Counted from the first letter of the stretch, positions 6,523 to 16,123 are shown. The stretch is DNA of 33,659 nt from an uncultured bacterium (GCA_903858755.1 CAIOKC010000005.1:1-33659); one strand, 5' to 3'. Notes: generated by a model not told the origin, from the letters alone. A program made the numbers and translations.

Positions 6523-9009
6523 CTACTCCGCAGTTTCTTCGGATTTGAAAACCACAAACGACGCGACGCTATCGCCTTCGCGCATTTTCATGACGCGCAC
6601 GCCCTGCGTCGCGCGGGAGAGCGAAGATATCTCGTCGAGCCCCGTACGGATAGTTTGAGATTTCTTCGACATAGCCACGAGCTCCCCTGCGCCCGCGACC
6701 ACCGCAGCGCCCACGAGCTGCCTAGTCTTTGTGGTGATCGACATCGTCTTGATGCCGCTGCCGCCGCGCCCTTGGATTTTGTACTCGGAGAGTGGGGTCT
6801 TTTTGCCGTAGCCGGTCGAGGAAAGGACGAGAAGCTCCGCATCATTCGCCGCTTTGGGTACGACACCGGTGCCCACGATCGAATCGCCGCTGCCGAGCTT
6901 CATGCCACGCACGCCCGCAGCCTGGCGACCCATCTCGCGCACATCTTTTTCGTCGAAGCGGATCGCCTGCCCTTTTGCGGTCACGAGGACGACGCTATCG
7001 CCGCGGTGGACGAATTGCGCGGAAATGAGCGCATCCCCCTTGTCTAAGCCGATCGCGATAAGACCGCTGCGCCTGACTTCTTTGAATTTGTCTGCCGACG
7101 TCTTCTTCACAGTACCATTCTTGGTCGCCATGAGAAGCGAGAGCCCTTCCGCTGCTTTCTTTTCTTTCGGCATCGCGAGAATCGAAGTGATTTGCTCACC
7201 CTGCTCGAGCGAGATGAAATTCATGATGGACTTGCCCTTGGTCGCACGGCGACCTTCCGGCAAATCGTACATCTTGAGCTGGTAGACTTTGCCTCGATCA
7301 GAGAAGAAAAGGAGATCGGAATGTGCAGATGCGGTGAGAAATTGCGTCACGAAATCCTCCTCTTTCGTATCAAGATCGACGACGCCGACGCCCCCGCGCT
7401 TCTGACGGCGGTACTCGCTCGGATTCGTGCGCTTGATGTAGCCGCCTTGTGTGAGGACGAGGACAGAATCCTCGTCGGCAACGAGATCTTCGGCGGAGAG
7501 GATCGCCGCGCCGCGCTTCACGATCCTTGTGCGGCGATCGTCGCCATATTTCTCGACGACTTCATTGATCTCTTTCTTGATGAGATCCATGAGCTTTTTC
7601 TCGCTTTTCAAGAGCGCGGTCAATTCCTCGATAAGCGCCTGTACTTCCTTGAGCTCGTCCTCGACCTTTTTGCGCTCAAGACCTGCGAGCTTCTGGAGGC
7701 GCATGTCGAGAATCGCGTTTGCCTGCAACTCCGAGAATTTGAAGCGGGTCTGCAATCCCAGGCGGGCGTCGTCGACGTCTTTGGACTTCTTGATGAGCGC
7801 GATGATTTCGTCGATATGATCGAGCGCCTTCTTGAGGCCAAGCAAGATATGCTCGCGCGCCTCTGCGCGGGCAAGATCGAATCTCGTGCGCCTGGTCACC
7901 ACATCCTTGCGATGCGCGATGAAGTACTCGAGAAGCGCCTTGAGCGAAAGGGTCTGCGGGACACCATCGACGAGCGCGACGACATTGTAGTGGAAGGTCT
8001 CTTCGAGCTGCGTGTGCTTGTACAGATAATTGAGGACGGTCTGAGCGTTCGCGTTGTTTTTCAATTCGACGACAATGCGGATGTCTTTTGCGGATTCATC
8101 GCGGATGTCGCGGATTCCTTCAAGCTTCTTCTCGTGCACAAGATCCGCGATCTTAGTGATGAGATCTGATTTGACCACGCGAAACGGGATGGAAGTGATG
8201 ATGATCTGGTAGTCACCTTTCTTTCCCTCCACGATCTCCGCATCGCCGCGGACAACAACGGGTCCGCGACCCGTCGCATACGCATGCGCGATATCTTTCT
8301 GATTAAATGCAATACACCCCGTCGGGAAATCAGGTCCTTGCACGAATTGCAAGAGATCGTCGGTCGTCGCATCGGGATTCTCGATGAGATGGATCGCCGC
8401 GCCGCAGACCTCGCGGAGATTATGGGGCGGGATATTGCATGCCATGCCGACCGCGATACCGAGCGTGCCGTTGAGGAGAAGATTCGGTATGGCAGCGGGC
8501 AAGACGGTCGGTTCCTTCTTTGTGTTGTCATAATTCGCGCGGAATCCCACTGTCTCTTTCTCGATGTCTCCCAGCATTTCCGCTGCGAGCTTCGACATCT
8601 TCGCTTCGGTGTAGCGGTATGCCGCGGCGCCATCGCCGTCGATCGAGCCGAAGTTGCCCTGCCCGATGATGAGCGGGTATCGCATCGTGAAATCCTGCGC
8701 CATTTTCACCATGGAATCGTAGACCGCGACGTCGCCGTGCGGATGGTATTTGCCGATCACGTCGCCGACGACTGTCGCCGATTTGCGCGTCTTCGCGCTC
8801 GCGGTGAGTCCGCTCTCGTGCATGGCGTAGAGAATGCGCCGATGGACGGGCTTCAGCCCATCGCGCACATCGGGAAGCGCGCGCGCCGTGATCACGGTCA
8901 TCGCGTAGTCGAGGTACGATTCGCGCATCTCCGCGGTAATAGAACGCGCTACGACACCCTCAGGGCGCGCGGCGGGTACGTCCGATTCTGTGTCCTCCTT
9001 GCGAGCCAT
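6523..9009 (-). CDS. gyrA: DNA gyrase subunit A
   Basis: [61 protein letters not shown] GyrA-box-like QKRGGVG. Confidence 0.97.
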   Translation of the reverse strand: MARKEDTESDVPAARPEGVVARSITAEMRESYLDYAMTVITARALPDVRDGLKPVHRRILYAMHESGLTASAKTRKSATVVGDVIGKYHPHGDVAVYDSMVKMAQDFTMRYPLIIGQGNFGSIDGDGAAAYRYTEAKMSKLAAEMLGDIEKETVGFRANYDNTKKEPTVLPAAIPNLLLNGTLGIAVGMACNIPPHNLREVCGAAIHLIENPDATTDDLLQFVQGPDFPTGCIAFNQKDIAHAYATGRGPVVVRGDAEIVEGKKGDYQIIITSIPFRVVKSDLITKIADLVHEKKLEGIRDIRDESAKDIRIVVELKNNANAQTVLNYLYKHTQLEETFHYNVVALVDGVPQTLSLKALLEYFIAHRKDVVTRRTRFDLARAEAREHILLGLKKALDHIDEIIALIKKSKDVDDARLGLQTRFKFSELQANAILDMRLQKLAGLERKKVEDELKEVQALIEELTALLKSEKKLMDLIKKEINEVVEKYGDDRRTRIVKRGAAILSAEDLVADEDSVLVLTQGGYIKRTNPSEYRRQKRGGVGVVDLDTKEEDFVTQFLTASAHSDLLFFSDRGKVYQLKMYDLPEGRRATKGKSIMNFISLEQGEQITSILAMPKEKKAAEGLSLLMATKNGTVKKTSADKFKEVRRSGLIAIGLDKGDALISAQFVHRGDSVVLVTAKGQAIRFDEKDVREMGRQAAGVRGMKLGSGDSIVGTGVVPKAANDAELLVLSSTGYGKKTPLSEYKIQGRGGSGIKTMSITTKTRQLVGAAVVAGAGELVAMSKKSQTIRTGLDEISSLSRATQGVRVMKMREGDSVASFVVFKSEETAE

Positions 9010-9020
9010 ATGTTGTCTCC

Positions 9021-9029
9021 ATTATACCA
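9021..9029 (-). promoter_or_regulatory. Extended -10 (TGG-TATAAT) upstream of gyrA
   Basis: Minus strand: TTTTTGGTATAATGGAGACAACATATGGC. Confidence 0.5.
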
Positions 9030-9143
9030 AAAATGGGCTCAAAATCCAGCGCGAAAACACCGCCGGCATTGACGAAAGCGACCGTCTATATTAGAAATCC
9101 CGCAGTGTCTTGTATTCCCGCAACTGTAGCAAAGGGGTCACAT

Positions 9144-9479
9144 ATGGTCAGCATGCAACACCGGATCTGGAAGATCATCGCCCGGGTGAAAGGTCTCGAC
9201 GGCAAGTGGTTCTATCGGGCGATTCTGCTCGAAAACGAGGGCTACCCCCACACCCTTGCATGGGATCGGGCTGAGACAGTTTTCACGACCGATGGCTCGG
9301 CGAAGATCGACTGGTCTGTCGGGCAGTACTCCGACGTGAAATCCGCGCAGGGCGCGCTCGGCGCTCTGGTGCGAGGTCTGCGCAAGAAAGATGCAAGCGC
9401 AAGTGTCGAGCAGGGTGTCTGCCGCTTCGAAATCGATCTCGCAGCAAAGACCGTCCGCGCCAATGCGATTCGCGGGTGA
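9144..9479 (+). CDS. Hypothetical small protein (internal start MVSMQHRIWK... preferred)
   Basis: ORF 9033-9479; AAAGGGG SD-like sequence 6 nt before ATG 9144; followed by a strong terminator hairpin. Confidence 0.6.
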   Translation: MVSMQHRIWKIIARVKGLDGKWFYRAILLENEGYPHTLAWDRAETVFTTDGSAKIDWSVGQYSDVKSAQGALGALVRGLRKKDASASVEQGVCRFEIDLAAKTVRANAIRG

Positions 9480-9510
9480 CGCAGGAAACGCAACACCTCG
9501 CCAATCCTTC

Positions 9511-9535
9511 AAGACCGCCCCACCGGGGCGGTCTT
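9511..9535. terminator. Bidirectional intrinsic terminator hairpin
   Basis: AAGACCGCCCC ACC GGGGCGGTCTT, 11-bp perfect stem between convergent genes. Confidence 0.8.
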
Positions 9536-9901
9536 TCAATACATCGACCCGGAAGCGCCGAATTGGTCGGCTCCGTTTTCTGCCGTTTCCTGCTCGACCG
9601 CCTGAAGTTGCGCGCCAGCGTCTCCGGAGGCGGCGCGGGCGCGGATGTCGTTGAGCTCGTCCGTATCGGTGAGCTGCCCTTGAAGCTGCGCCTGCGCGTC
9701 TTTCACGGCAGAAGAATAAAAATCCGCGCCCGCGCCGCCGCCCACATTGAGCTGCTCGGAATTATTGCGAATACCGCGAAGAAAGAAAATCGTCCACGCG
9801 ATAAGCAGCACGAGTACCACCGTCAGCGCGACACCGCTCGCGACGACAACCTTGTCTTCCTTCGGACCTTCTTTGAGATTGTTAAGTGTTTTCTGCACCA
9901 C
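9536..9901 (-). CDS. Hypothetical single-TM protein
   Basis: 121 aa, one TM helix (VVVASGVALTVVLVLLIAWTIFFLRG); GTG start with TACAAT 6 nt upstream. Confidence 0.7.
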   Translation of the reverse strand: MVQKTLNNLKEGPKEDKVVVASGVALTVVLVLLIAWTIFFLRGIRNNSEQLNVGGGAGADFYSSAVKDAQAQLQGQLTDTDELNDIRARAASGDAGAQLQAVEQETAENGADQFGASGSMY

Positions 9902-9920
9902 GCCCCCATTGTACTACGCG

Positions 9921-10538
9921 CTAGGAAGCGAGCACGACGACGTCGTTCTCTTTTCCTGCCAAATCGCGCGGCTTGATGGTCAGCTTATCAACCGGCTTCA
10001 CCTCTTCCCCTGCTTCTTTCAAGAATTGCTTCAGCGTCTTGTCATCGAAAAGAATCGGTATGACGATCCGTGCCTCGAGTTTTACCGCGAGCTTTTGCGC
10101 TTCCGATGGCGTCAGCGCCCCCCCGCCGCCCACCGGGATGATAAGGATGTCGGGTGAATCCATTTCAAGAATCTCCTTCGGAAGATCGAGATCGCCGAGC
10201 GCACCCAGATACAGAATCGTCATGTCGTCGAAATGGACGGAATAGATGGTATTGCCGCGCGGCGCTCCTCCCCACTTCGATCCCGCAGGAAAACCCGCTG
10301 CGGTCATGTCTTGCACCTCGTACTCGCCAGGACCAAATATGACGAACGGCTGCTTATCACCGCGACCTGCCTCTTCCACGCCGTTCATATCCGGGTGATT
10401 CGCCGACACGAAGGCGACATCGGCTCCGAAATTCGTCGGTTTAAAACTCTTGGATTGCTTCGAGACCGGTCCGAAGACAAGCGTCGTATCGCCCGCGCTC
10501 GCGCGTATGCAGGCACCTTCGTGGAATGTCAAAATCAT
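9921..10538 (-). CDS. MBL-fold metal-dependent hydrolase-like protein
   Basis: MILTFHEGACIRASAGDTTLVFGP..VAFVSANHPD..VIFGPGEYEVQDM..ILYLGALGDL..DILIIPVGGGGALTPSEA; extended -10 TGCTATAAT 7 nt upstream of ATG. Confidence 0.8.
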   Translation of the reverse strand: MILTFHEGACIRASAGDTTLVFGPVSKQSKSFKPTNFGADVAFVSANHPDMNGVEEAGRGDKQPFVIFGPGEYEVQDMTAAGFPAGSKWGGAPRGNTIYSVHFDDMTILYLGALGDLDLPKEILEMDSPDILIIPVGGGGALTPSEAQKLAVKLEARIVIPILFDDKTLKQFLKEAGEEVKPVDKLTIKPRDLAGKENDVVVLAS

Positions 10539-10626
10539 GTTCGGGATTATAGCAGATCGACCCTCCCAGTACACCGACCGAGCTCGCGCGGAGGCGCCGA
10601 CTCCGCCATGAAGTGCGGTCGCGCAC

Positions 10627-10654
10627 TTGACCCGACCGGCAGGAAGCGTACTCT
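10627..10654 (+). promoter_or_regulatory. Promoter TTGACC-N16-TACTCT
   Basis: Direct reading upstream of the 10724 secreted-protein gene. Confidence 0.4.
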
Positions 10655-10723
10655 TTGGATCAGTATCCGCACCCACCCCCGCGCTGCGGACAGTATGAAA
10701 GGGGGATTTGGAGGTCGTTGAAA

Positions 10724-11050
10724 ATGGTGAAGAACTTTTTCTTTCTCGCCGTTCTTACCCTTGCGACCGCATCGCATACGGTCGCGAAGGATTTGTCGGA
10801 GTGCGGCGGCACGTCCGTCGTCGCGAAGAAATCGGATTTCGGTACGATGCGGCCATTCGACAGCGCGTGGCTGATCCCGCAAGCGATCAGCGAAGCTCAT
10901 GCGAAGTTCGTCCCTTCCTTGCGCTGCGTCGGTTTCCCGATCGGCACTCCGTGCACGGAGTCGATCGGACTCTCCGGCGACATCACATTCAAGGCTCCGC
11001 CGGCGATGGTCGCCGCCGATCCTGGTCGTGGCACTGGGACGCAACAATAG
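10724..11050 (+). CDS. Small secreted protein of unknown function
   Basis: Signal peptide MVKNFFFLAVLTLATASHTVAKD; GGAGG SD; three Cys in the mature part; terminator follows. Confidence 0.65.
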   Translation: MVKNFFFLAVLTLATASHTVAKDLSECGGTSVVAKKSDFGTMRPFDSAWLIPQAISEAHAKFVPSLRCVGFPIGTPCTESIGLSGDITFKAPPAMVAADPGRGTGTQQ

Positions 11051-11055
11051 CGATT

Positions 11056-11087
11056 GAGCCCGGCATCGCGCCGGGCTCCTGCTTTTT
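11056..11087 (+). terminator. Intrinsic terminator
   Basis: GAGCCCGGC ATCGC GCCGGGCTC followed by CTGCTTTTT. Confidence 0.85.
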
Positions 11088-11096
11088 CCCCTGAGC

Positions 11097-11125
11097 TTGT
11101 GTGGAAGCATCTCTCCGTATATAGT
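11097..11125 (+). promoter_or_regulatory. Candidate rpsA promoter TTGTGT-N17-TATAGT
   Basis: Direct reading; leaves a roughly 95-nt structured leader before the rpsA ATG. Confidence 0.4.
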
Positions 11126-11228
11126 GTGCGAGCGCCCTAGGGGCGATTATTCATTACTAAATAGCTCGGTAATACTTCCCTGCCTTCAGGCACGGTAGCG
11201 TAAGCAGGATAGTCCGAGCCGCAATACA

Positions 11229-12350
11229 ATGGTTACAGCAGCAGAAGAGAAGAAGGTCGCAAGCGTTGAAGAAGAAATCGAGATAGCGAAAGAGCAGACG
11301 GGTCCGATGGCGGAGCTTTTGCGCGATTCCGCAAAACCTCCCGTCTTGGAAGATGTCGTAGAAGGTCCCGTCATTGCAGTCGGTCGCGCACGTGTCTTCG
11401 TCGATCTTCACCCGTACGGGACAGGCATCATTTACGGACGCGAGTACCTTTCGGCGCGCGAGGCGCTGAAAAATGTCAACATCGGCGACACCATCACCGC
11501 GAAAGTGGTCGGCACCGACAATTCCGAAGGCTACATCGAGCTCTCGCTCCGCGAAGCGCGCCAGGCGCTGATCTGGAACGAAGCCGAAGTCGCCATGCAA
11601 AAGAAAAGCGCTTTCGAGCTTGCGATTACGGATGCAAACAAGGGCGGTCTCATCATCAATTGGAACGGTATCCAGGGATTCCTTCCCGCATCCCAGCTCG
11701 CCCCCGCGCACTACCCGCGCGTGCCAGATGGCGACAAAGACAAAATCTTCGTCGAGCTCAAGAAAATGGTGGGGCAAAAGCTGGAAGTGCAGGTCATCAC
11801 CGCAAATCCGAAGGAACAGAAACTCATCTTTTCTGAGAAAGGAGCGGGCTCTTCCGAGCGATCATCGCTTGTCGAGAAGTACCATGTCGGCGACGTGCTG
11901 CAGGGCATCATCACTGGCGCGACCGAGTTCGGCGTCTTCGTGAAGCTCGAAGAGGGTCTTGAAGGTCTGGTACACATCTCGGAAATGGATTGGGCGCTCG
12001 TCGAGAATCCGAAAACCCGCTACAAGGTGGGCGAACAGGTCAGCGTGAAAGTCATTGAGATAAAAGAGGGGAAAATATCTCTCTCCATAAAAGCGCTCAC
12101 CGACGACCCGTGGAAAGTCGCCGCAGCAAAATATCACAAAGATCAAAAAGTGGACGCCGTGGTCATCAAGTACAACAAACACGGAGCGCTCGCCTCCATC
12201 GAGGAAGGCGTCGCGGGCTTGGTGCACGTGTCGGAATTCGGCAGCGAAGATGATCTGCGCGCGAAGCTCGAACTCGGCAAGGTCTATCCATTCACCATTA
12301 CCTTCTTCGAACCAAAAGATCGCCGCATGACACTCAAGCCGACGCAGTAA
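11229..12350 (+). CDS. rpsA: 30S ribosomal protein S1 (multiple S1 domains)
   Basis: S1 motifs incl. GDVLQGIITGATEFGVFVKLEEGLEGLVHISEMDW and KVDAVVIKYNKHGALASIEEGVAGLVHVSEFG. Confidence 0.93.
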   Translation: MVTAAEEKKVASVEEEIEIAKEQTGPMAELLRDSAKPPVLEDVVEGPVIAVGRARVFVDLHPYGTGIIYGREYLSAREALKNVNIGDTITAKVVGTDNSEGYIELSLREARQALIWNEAEVAMQKKSAFELAITDANKGGLIINWNGIQGFLPASQLAPAHYPRVPDGDKDKIFVELKKMVGQKLEVQVITANPKEQKLIFSEKGAGSSERSSLVEKYHVGDVLQGIITGATEFGVFVKLEEGLEGLVHISEMDWALVENPKTRYKVGEQVSVKVIEIKEGKISLSIKALTDDPWKVAAAKYHKDQKVDAVVIKYNKHGALASIEEGVAGLVHVSEFGSEDDLRAKLELGKVYPFTITFFEPKDRRMTLKPTQ

Positions 12351-12447
12351 TCTCGCAACCAAAAAGCACTCCGTCGGCTCGTTTGAGAAACATCCCCGAA
12401 ATCCAACGGGTGTTAAACGGGTGCTATGACTTCAACCCCGCGCCAAG

Positions 12448-12488
12448 ATACCCCCTGCGTCAAGATAACATCTTGACGCAGGGGGTAT
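12448..12488. repeat. REP-like palindrome 2a, 19-bp perfect arms, 3-nt loop
   Basis: ATACCCCCTGCGTCAAGAT AAC ATCTTGACGCAGGGGGTAT immediately upstream of RAYT2. Confidence 0.9.
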
Positions 12489-12499
12489 ACTACACATTA

Positions 12500-13168
12500 A
12501 TGAATCGTCCACCATTTGCAGAAGACGAGTGGTACCATTGCTATACGCGCGGCATCGATAAACGACGCACATTCCTCGATCGTAGCGATTTCAGTCGGTT
12601 TCTTAGTCTACTGTATTTGTGCAACAGCGAGCCAGCAATCCATCGAAGCAACCTCCGCTCTTCTTCACTTCCAGAGCTGCTTTCGTTGGATCGCAAACGC
12701 CCCCTCGTCGGCATTGGGGCTTTTTGCGTGATGCCAAACCACTTCCATGTACTTGTACGAGAGACGGGTGAAGGCGGCATATCAGCCTTCATGCAGAAAT
12801 TAGGGATTGCGTACACGATGTATTTCAACGTTCGATACGAGCGCAATGGCAACCTCTTTGCAAAGCCGTTTAAATCAAGACATATTGCCGACGATTATTA
12901 TCTACAGCAAGTCTTACAGTATATTCATCTTAATCCGGCTGAGATCTTCGAACCTGAATGGAAAATGGGGCGAGTAAAACATCTCAGGAAGCTCGAAAAG
13001 AAACTGCTCGAATATCCATACTCGAGCTTTAACGCTTTTATCGACGAGGACGATCCTCTTAGGAAAATCCTCGATGCAGAAATATTCGAGCTCGAAACGC
13101 AGCTATCACCAAAAAGGATGATACAAGAAGCTCGCGACTACTACAGCGATGTCAAGATGTTATCTTGA
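12500..13168 (+). CDS. REP-associated tyrosine transposase (Y1_Tnp), RAYT2
   Basis: WYHCYTRGIDKRRTFLD, HUH motif VMPNHFHVLV, GGISAFMQKLGIAYTMYFNVRYERNGNLFAKPFKS, QYIHLNPAE; TATACT 8 nt before ATG 12500. Confidence 0.92.
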   Translation: MNRPPFAEDEWYHCYTRGIDKRRTFLDRSDFSRFLSLLYLCNSEPAIHRSNLRSSSLPELLSLDRKRPLVGIGAFCVMPNHFHVLVRETGEGGISAFMQKLGIAYTMYFNVRYERNGNLFAKPFKSRHIADDYYLQQVLQYIHLNPAEIFEPEWKMGRVKHLRKLEKKLLEYPYSSFNAFIDEDDPLRKILDAEIFELETQLSPKRMIQEARDYYSDVKMLS

Positions 13169-13169
13169 C
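13151..13169. repeat. REP-like palindrome 2b overlapping the RAYT2 stop codon
   Basis: GTCAAGAT GTT ATCTTGAC; TGA stop (13166-13168) lies in the right arm. Confidence 0.75.
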
Positions 13170-13231
13170 GCAGTTTGAGAAGTTGCTGCTCCGGCGCCTG
13201 TCCTCCTCCTTCTTCTCCCTCGTCAAACGAG

Positions 13232-13822
13232 TCAGTTGTATTGATTCATCGCAATCTCTCGACCGTCGAGCACGACCGATTCGAGCGCGTGCGAGACACG
13301 CTTGAAGACTTGTTTCAATTCCGCAAGCTCGTGCGGTTTGAATTTCATCAGAATGAAATTGTTCACTACCTTTTCCCCTTGCGGCTTCTTCACGACGCCG
13401 GAAGCGGTCGATGGCGATATGCCGATGCGCAGACGCGTAAATTTCTTCGTCTTCACGGCACGCATAATAGACTCCAATCCCTTGTGTCCTCCGCTGCCCC
13501 TGTCGTATGAGAGCTTTATCGCGCCGAGTGGAAGATCAAGATCGTCGTAGACGACGACGAGTCGCTCCGCCGCCTTCACGCTCTTCACGAATTTCGCGAC
13601 TGCGTTCCCCGATTTGTTCATAAAGGTGTCGGGAGCGACAAGCGCAACTGCCGTTTTCTCCACCAAGCCGCTCGCGACGTGCGCTTTCGCCTTCCTATCC
13701 TCTTTCCAATCGGTAAATTTGAGGTTCTTCGCGAAATGATCGAGTGCCATACGCCCTGCGTTGTGCCGCGTCATGTCGTATTCCTCTCCGGGATTACCGA
13801 GCCCGACAATTACCCATGCCAT
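13232..13822 (-). CDS. pth: Peptidyl-tRNA hydrolase
   Basis: MAWVIVGLGNPGEEYDMTRHNAGRMALDHFA, DTFMNKSGNAV, VVYDDLDLPLGAIKLSYDRGSGGHKGLESI. Confidence 0.95.
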   Translation of the reverse strand: MAWVIVGLGNPGEEYDMTRHNAGRMALDHFAKNLKFTDWKEDRKAKAHVASGLVEKTAVALVAPDTFMNKSGNAVAKFVKSVKAAERLVVVYDDLDLPLGAIKLSYDRGSGGHKGLESIMRAVKTKKFTRLRIGISPSTASGVVKKPQGEKVVNNFILMKFKPHELAELKQVFKRVSHALESVVLDGREIAMNQYN

Positions 13823-13978
13823 ATGAATACGATACATACTATCGCGCATCTTGTATCGTGTATAGAAATCCAAAGCGGGTAGATTTCCTTCTCCCGCCAC
13901 CACAACGACGCGCGGAAAACGCATCGACCACTCCAATCACTTGGTGTCAATCCCGATGCGGCGGTAGAATGTGCGCAC

Positions 13979-14572
13979 ATGAATGATCCTGTGATGCAAA
14001 ATGGTTCATCACCGGATGTGCGCAGTGAATCTTCGCGCTCTCTCATCCTCTATGTCGTCGTCGCGCTTGGTCTCGCGCTCTTTGTGCGCTTCTTTGTCGC
14101 TGCGCCATACGTCGTGGTAGGCGCTTCCATGGAGCCGACCTTCGACGATTATCACTACCTCATCATTGATCGCTTCTCCTACCGTATCGAGGAGCCGAAG
14201 CGAGGCGATGTCATCGTCCTTGATCTCCCGCAGGAGACATCGCGCGCGCTTATCAAGCGCATCATAGGTCTTCCAGGCGACACGGTCATCCTCGAGGGGC
14301 GCAGTGTGAAGATCGTGAACGCGGAATACCCCGACGGATTCATCCTCGACGAGCCGTATCTCGATCCGGCGAATCTCGGAGGTGCCTCGCACATGCGCGT
14401 CACGCTCGGCGAAGATCAATTCTTCGTGCTCGGCGACAATCGCCGCGTCTCCGCCGATTCGAGACTGTGGGGAGTCTTGCCGCGCAACGATATCGTAGGG
14501 CGCGTGCTCCTGCGCCTGTATCCCCTGAGCCAGCTCGGGATATTCCCCGGTGAATTCCAATTCAATTCATGA
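13979..14572 (+). CDS. lepB: Signal peptidase I
   Basis: VVVGASMEPTF (Ser), RALIKRIIGLPGDTV (Lys), FFVLGDNRRVSADSRLWG. Confidence 0.95.
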   Translation: MNDPVMQNGSSPDVRSESSRSLILYVVVALGLALFVRFFVAAPYVVVGASMEPTFDDYHYLIIDRFSYRIEEPKRGDVIVLDLPQETSRALIKRIIGLPGDTVILEGRSVKIVNAEYPDGFILDEPYLDPANLGGASHMRVTLGEDQFFVLGDNRRVSADSRLWGVLPRNDIVGRVLLRLYPLSQLGIFPGEFQFNS

Positions 14573-15768
14573 TCCGCCTCAAAGACACGCGGCATTCGTC
14601 GACGTCGGAGTTCCTCTCGTCCGCTATCGGCATCGCCGAATACTACGGCTTCTCGCACCTCGATGCGCTGCCGCGCGTCGCGCAGAGCGAAAAACATCGA
14701 CCGTACTCCGTCGCCAAAGTGGAATCAGAGATCACGCTCGCGCGGCGCGACGAACGCGCCCTCCTCTCCGCCGCGCGCAAATGTCTCACAAACTCTGAGC
14801 GCGGTCGTACCACGCTTGCGTGGCGCACAAGCGCTTCCGCCGCCGCACCCGGGCTCACGCTCGAGCTGCACATCGTGGGTCCTTCGAGCGCGATCGCGGA
14901 AGCGCTCCTTATCGTCGTCGCACATGCGATCGCGGAAGAATCCGGCGTCGCTGGTCGCACCCTCTCGATCAACAACATCGGCTCCCTTGAATCTTCCAAT
15001 CGCTACGTGCGCGATGTGGGGCTCTACCTGCGCAAACACATCGAATCGATCACGCCGACGCTGCGCCCGCGCGCGGCAAGCGATCCGCTCGGGACACTCG
15101 TGCAGCTCGTCGAACGCGGTCATCCCGCCATTTCTCGCGCGCCGCAGCCGATGGAGTACCTTACAGAAGAAGAGCGGCGGCGTTTCTGGGAATTACTGGA
15201 GTACCTTGAGATGTTTGGGCTTCCCTATGAGCTCGATCCGCACATACTCGGAAGCCGCGATTGCTGGTCGCACTCGCTCTTCGAGCTTTCGGCGCTCGAT
15301 CAGGAATCCGGCTCTCAGGTCGCGTTCGCGCTCGGCGGTCGCTATGACCCTCTCATGAGCCGATTTGCGCGCACGCCTATGTCGGCTGCGACCGTCTCTA
15401 TCGCGTGCGAAATCCGCGGCAAGACCCATATCAAGCGCGAAGCGCCAAAAGTGCGCGGCGACATCCAGCCAGCGATCTACTTCGCGCACCTCGGCGACGA
15501 GGCCCGCCGGCGCGCGCTTTCGGTGCTCGAGAATCTCCGCCGTGCAGGCATTTCCGTCCACCAAGGACTCTGGCATGAGAGAATCGCCGAGCAAATGACG
15601 GACGCGCGCAAGCTCGCGACGCCATACATCCTCATCATGGGGCACAAAGAGGCGGTCGAGGGAACGATCCTTGTCCGCGAGGTCGCAACGAATTCGCAAG
15701 ACGCGATCCCCCTCCCCGAACTCTCCTCCTACCTGAAGCGACGCCGGGTCGGAATCCCGAGGACGTAG
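14569..15768 (+). CDS. Histidyl-tRNA synthetase-like paralog, catalytic motifs degenerate
   Basis: HisRS-like layout (LSINNIGSLESSNRYVRD, EERRRFWELLEYLEMFGLPYELDPHILG, GGRYDPL, anticodon-binding-like C-terminus) but no LVRGLDYY and no motif 2; ATGA overlap with lepB. Confidence 0.75.
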   Translation: MIRLKDTRHSSTSEFLSSAIGIAEYYGFSHLDALPRVAQSEKHRPYSVAKVESEITLARRDERALLSAARKCLTNSERGRTTLAWRTSASAAAPGLTLELHIVGPSSAIAEALLIVVAHAIAEESGVAGRTLSINNIGSLESSNRYVRDVGLYLRKHIESITPTLRPRAASDPLGTLVQLVERGHPAISRAPQPMEYLTEEERRRFWELLEYLEMFGLPYELDPHILGSRDCWSHSLFELSALDQESGSQVAFALGGRYDPLMSRFARTPMSAATVSIACEIRGKTHIKREAPKVRGDIQPAIYFAHLGDEARRRALSVLENLRRAGISVHQGLWHERIAEQMTDARKLATPYILIMGHKEAVEGTILVREVATNSQDAIPLPELSSYLKRRRVGIPRT

Positions 15769-15820
15769 CCAAGTCCGAAGAGATTGCCCTGGAAAGAACC
15801 CCGTGGTACAGTGGCGCTTC

Positions 15821-16123
15821 ATGGGTATCAATGCAGAAGTACAGAAGAGCGGGACGGAAAACGTCCTTTCCACCATCCGCAAATTCTCGCGGCGCGTCCA
15901 GGGCACCGGTCTCATCAAGACCGTGCGCCGTGGTCGCTACTACGCGCGCGGCGCGTCAAAGACCGTCAAGAAAAAGCGCGCGCTCAAGCTCATCAAGCGC
16001 CGCGCCGATTACCGCCAGCTTGTGAAAGAAGGGAAAGTGATCGAAGCGCCTCCACGCGGCGCAAACCGCGAATCGCGCGATTCAAGCTCTCCCCGTCCCT
16101 CAGAGACTCCGATCGCCCGCTAG
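15821..16123 (+). CDS. rpsU: 30S ribosomal protein S21
   Basis: MGINAEVQKSGTENVLSTIRKFSRRVQGTGLIKTVRRGRYYARGASKTVKKKRALKLIKRRADYRQL. Confidence 0.85.
   Translation: MGINAEVQKSGTENVLSTIRKFSRRVQGTGLIKTVRRGRYYARGASKTVKKKRALKLIKRRADYRQLVKEGKVIEAPPRGANRESRDSSSPRPSETPIAR

Noticed and set aside
7192-8169. 325-aa plus-strand ORF
   Set aside because: Antisense to well-supported gyrA; charged low-complexity translation typical of GC-rich mirror ORFs.
12337-12379. AGCCGACG...CGTCGGCT inverted repeat at the rpsA end
   Set aside because: Possible hairpin but long loop and no T-tract; insufficient to call a terminator.
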